Origin: Pseudomonadota bacterium
GTDB taxonomy: Bacteria > Pseudomonadota > Alphaproteobacteria > UBA8366 > JADFVY01
Direction: 5' to 3'
DNA length: 18,314 nucleotides
NCBI GenBank assembly: GCA_015222795.1
Contig: JADFVY010000260.1
Span: 1 to 18,314 of the forward strand
The position numbers were made by a program, and so were the translations under genes. The notes under the pieces are model-generated. The model did no database searches. It had not been told where the DNA came from and saw only the letters and a list, made by a program, of their open reading frames with translations. Positions 17,709-18,314 of this stretch are shown piece by piece (the first letter of the stretch is position 1; the number at the start of each line of letters is the position of its first letter).

Positions 17709-18314
17709 TTGAACCAACCCATCGACATAGAATTTGTCAATGTTACCAAACGATTCGGCGATGTCGTCGCGGTCGATGACGTCACTCTGTCGGTCGAACG
17801 CGGGGCGTTCTTCTCGTTCCTCGGTCCATCCGGTTGCGGCAAAACGACGTCGCTGCGCATGATCGCCGGGTTCGACCAGCCAAACGCGGGCGATGTCCGG
17901 CTGAGCGGTGAATCGGTCGTCGGCGTGCCGCCCTACAAGCGGCCGGTCAACATGGTCTTCCAGCAGTACGCGCTATTTCCGCACCTCAATGTCGGGGACA
18001 ATATCGGCTATGGCCTGCGCCAGCGCGCGCCGGCCCCGCCCAAGGCGGAGATCGACCGCCAGATTTCCGAGATGCTGGAGCTGGTGCGCCTGTCGGGCTA
18101 TGAAAACCGGCGCATATGGGAGCTGTCGGGTGGCCAGCAGCAGCGCGTCGCCCTGGCCCGCGCGCTGATCAACCACCCAACCGTGCTGTTGCTGGACGAA
18201 CCGCTGGCCGCGCTGGACCGCAAACTGCGCCGTGAAATGCAGATCGAGTTGCAGACGCTGCAGCGCGAGGTCGGCATCACCTTCATCCTGGTCACCCACG
18301 ACCAGGAAGAGGCG
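17709..18314 (+). CDS. PotA-like ABC transporter ATP-binding protein (partial, cut by window edge)
   Basis: The first 202 codons are visible; the gene runs off the right edge. The start is set at TTG 17709: GGAG (17700-17703) lies just before it, and the same GGAG-TTG arrangement is kept in the remnant at 14910. An in-frame ATG at 17679 has no ribosome site, and the equivalent ATG in the remnant is out of frame. Walker A GPSGCGKTT, Q-loop FQQYALFPHLNV, signature LSGGQQQRVALARAL, Walker B VLLLDEPLAALD and H-loop VTHDQEEA are all present. This combination is typical of the spermidine/putrescine-type (PotA) importer ATPases, which energise uptake of polyamines or similar solutes together with permeases probably encoded just downstream. 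The substrate is inferred from family only. Confidence 0.93.
   Translation, partial: MNQPIDIEFVNVTKRFGDVVAVDDVTLSVERGAFFSFLGPSGCGKTTSLRMIAGFDQPNAGDVRLSGESVVGVPPYKRPVNMVFQQYALFPHLNVGDNIGYGLRQRAPAPPKAEIDRQISEMLELVRLSGYENRRIWELSGGQQQRVALARALINHPTVLLLDEPLAALDRKLRREMQIELQTLQREVGITFILVTHDQEEA

Overview
The window is a GC-rich bacterial segment (about 60% G+C by eye, with strong G/C third-position bias). The mix of genes (cytosolic PAS-rich kinases, a CckA-like hybrid kinase ending in a receiver, an HBM chemoreceptor, a PotA-type ABC ATPase, a DUF4242 protein) suggests a free-living, motile alphaproteobacterium, perhaps Rhodospirillales-like. That placement is inference; no rRNA or other marker is present. 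All convincing genes lie on the + strand. Long open frames on the - strand are shadows of GC-rich coding.

Layout. 1-2534: the end of an unknown gene, a DUF4242 small protein, an exported TPR-like protein, a two-TM membrane protein with a PH-like N-terminus, and a truncated remnant resembling the N-terminus of DNA-3-methyladenine glycosylase I. 2550-4758: a TetR regulator with a candidate promoter, a VOC protein, a short ORF that may be the stump of a flavin monooxygenase gene, and an SDR oxidoreductase. This looks like a partly decayed catabolic or detoxification cluster. 4759-5251: a strong hairpin, then an unusually AT-rich island.

5252-14519 is the centrepiece: three translationally coupled signalling genes joined by ATGA overlaps. 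The first is a giant cytosolic histidine kinase (about 2053 aa) with 14 PAS modules. Nine of them follow each other at an exact 384-bp (128-codon) spacing, followed by a composite 765-bp (384+381) spacing. The second is a stand-alone protein with two receiver domains. The third is a hybrid kinase, REC-PAS-PAS-HisKA-HATPase-REC. Together they hold two kinase cores and four receivers, but no HPt and no DNA-binding or enzymatic output domain. They probably form a phosphorelay, with the giant kinase as multi-input sensor and the double receiver as shuttle or sink; the output must lie elsewhere.

14520-15411 is a long non-coding stretch holding a frameshifted remnant of an ABC-transporter ATPase 5' end, several hairpins and the leader of the next gene. 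15412-17436 is a membrane chemoreceptor with a helical bimodular (HBM) sensor, followed by a clear Rho-independent terminator. 17709 to the window end is an intact PotA-like ABC ATPase, cut by the window edge. Its 5' region is about 76-80% identical to the remnant at 14881-14988, so paralogous ABC-gene starts flank the chemoreceptor gene.
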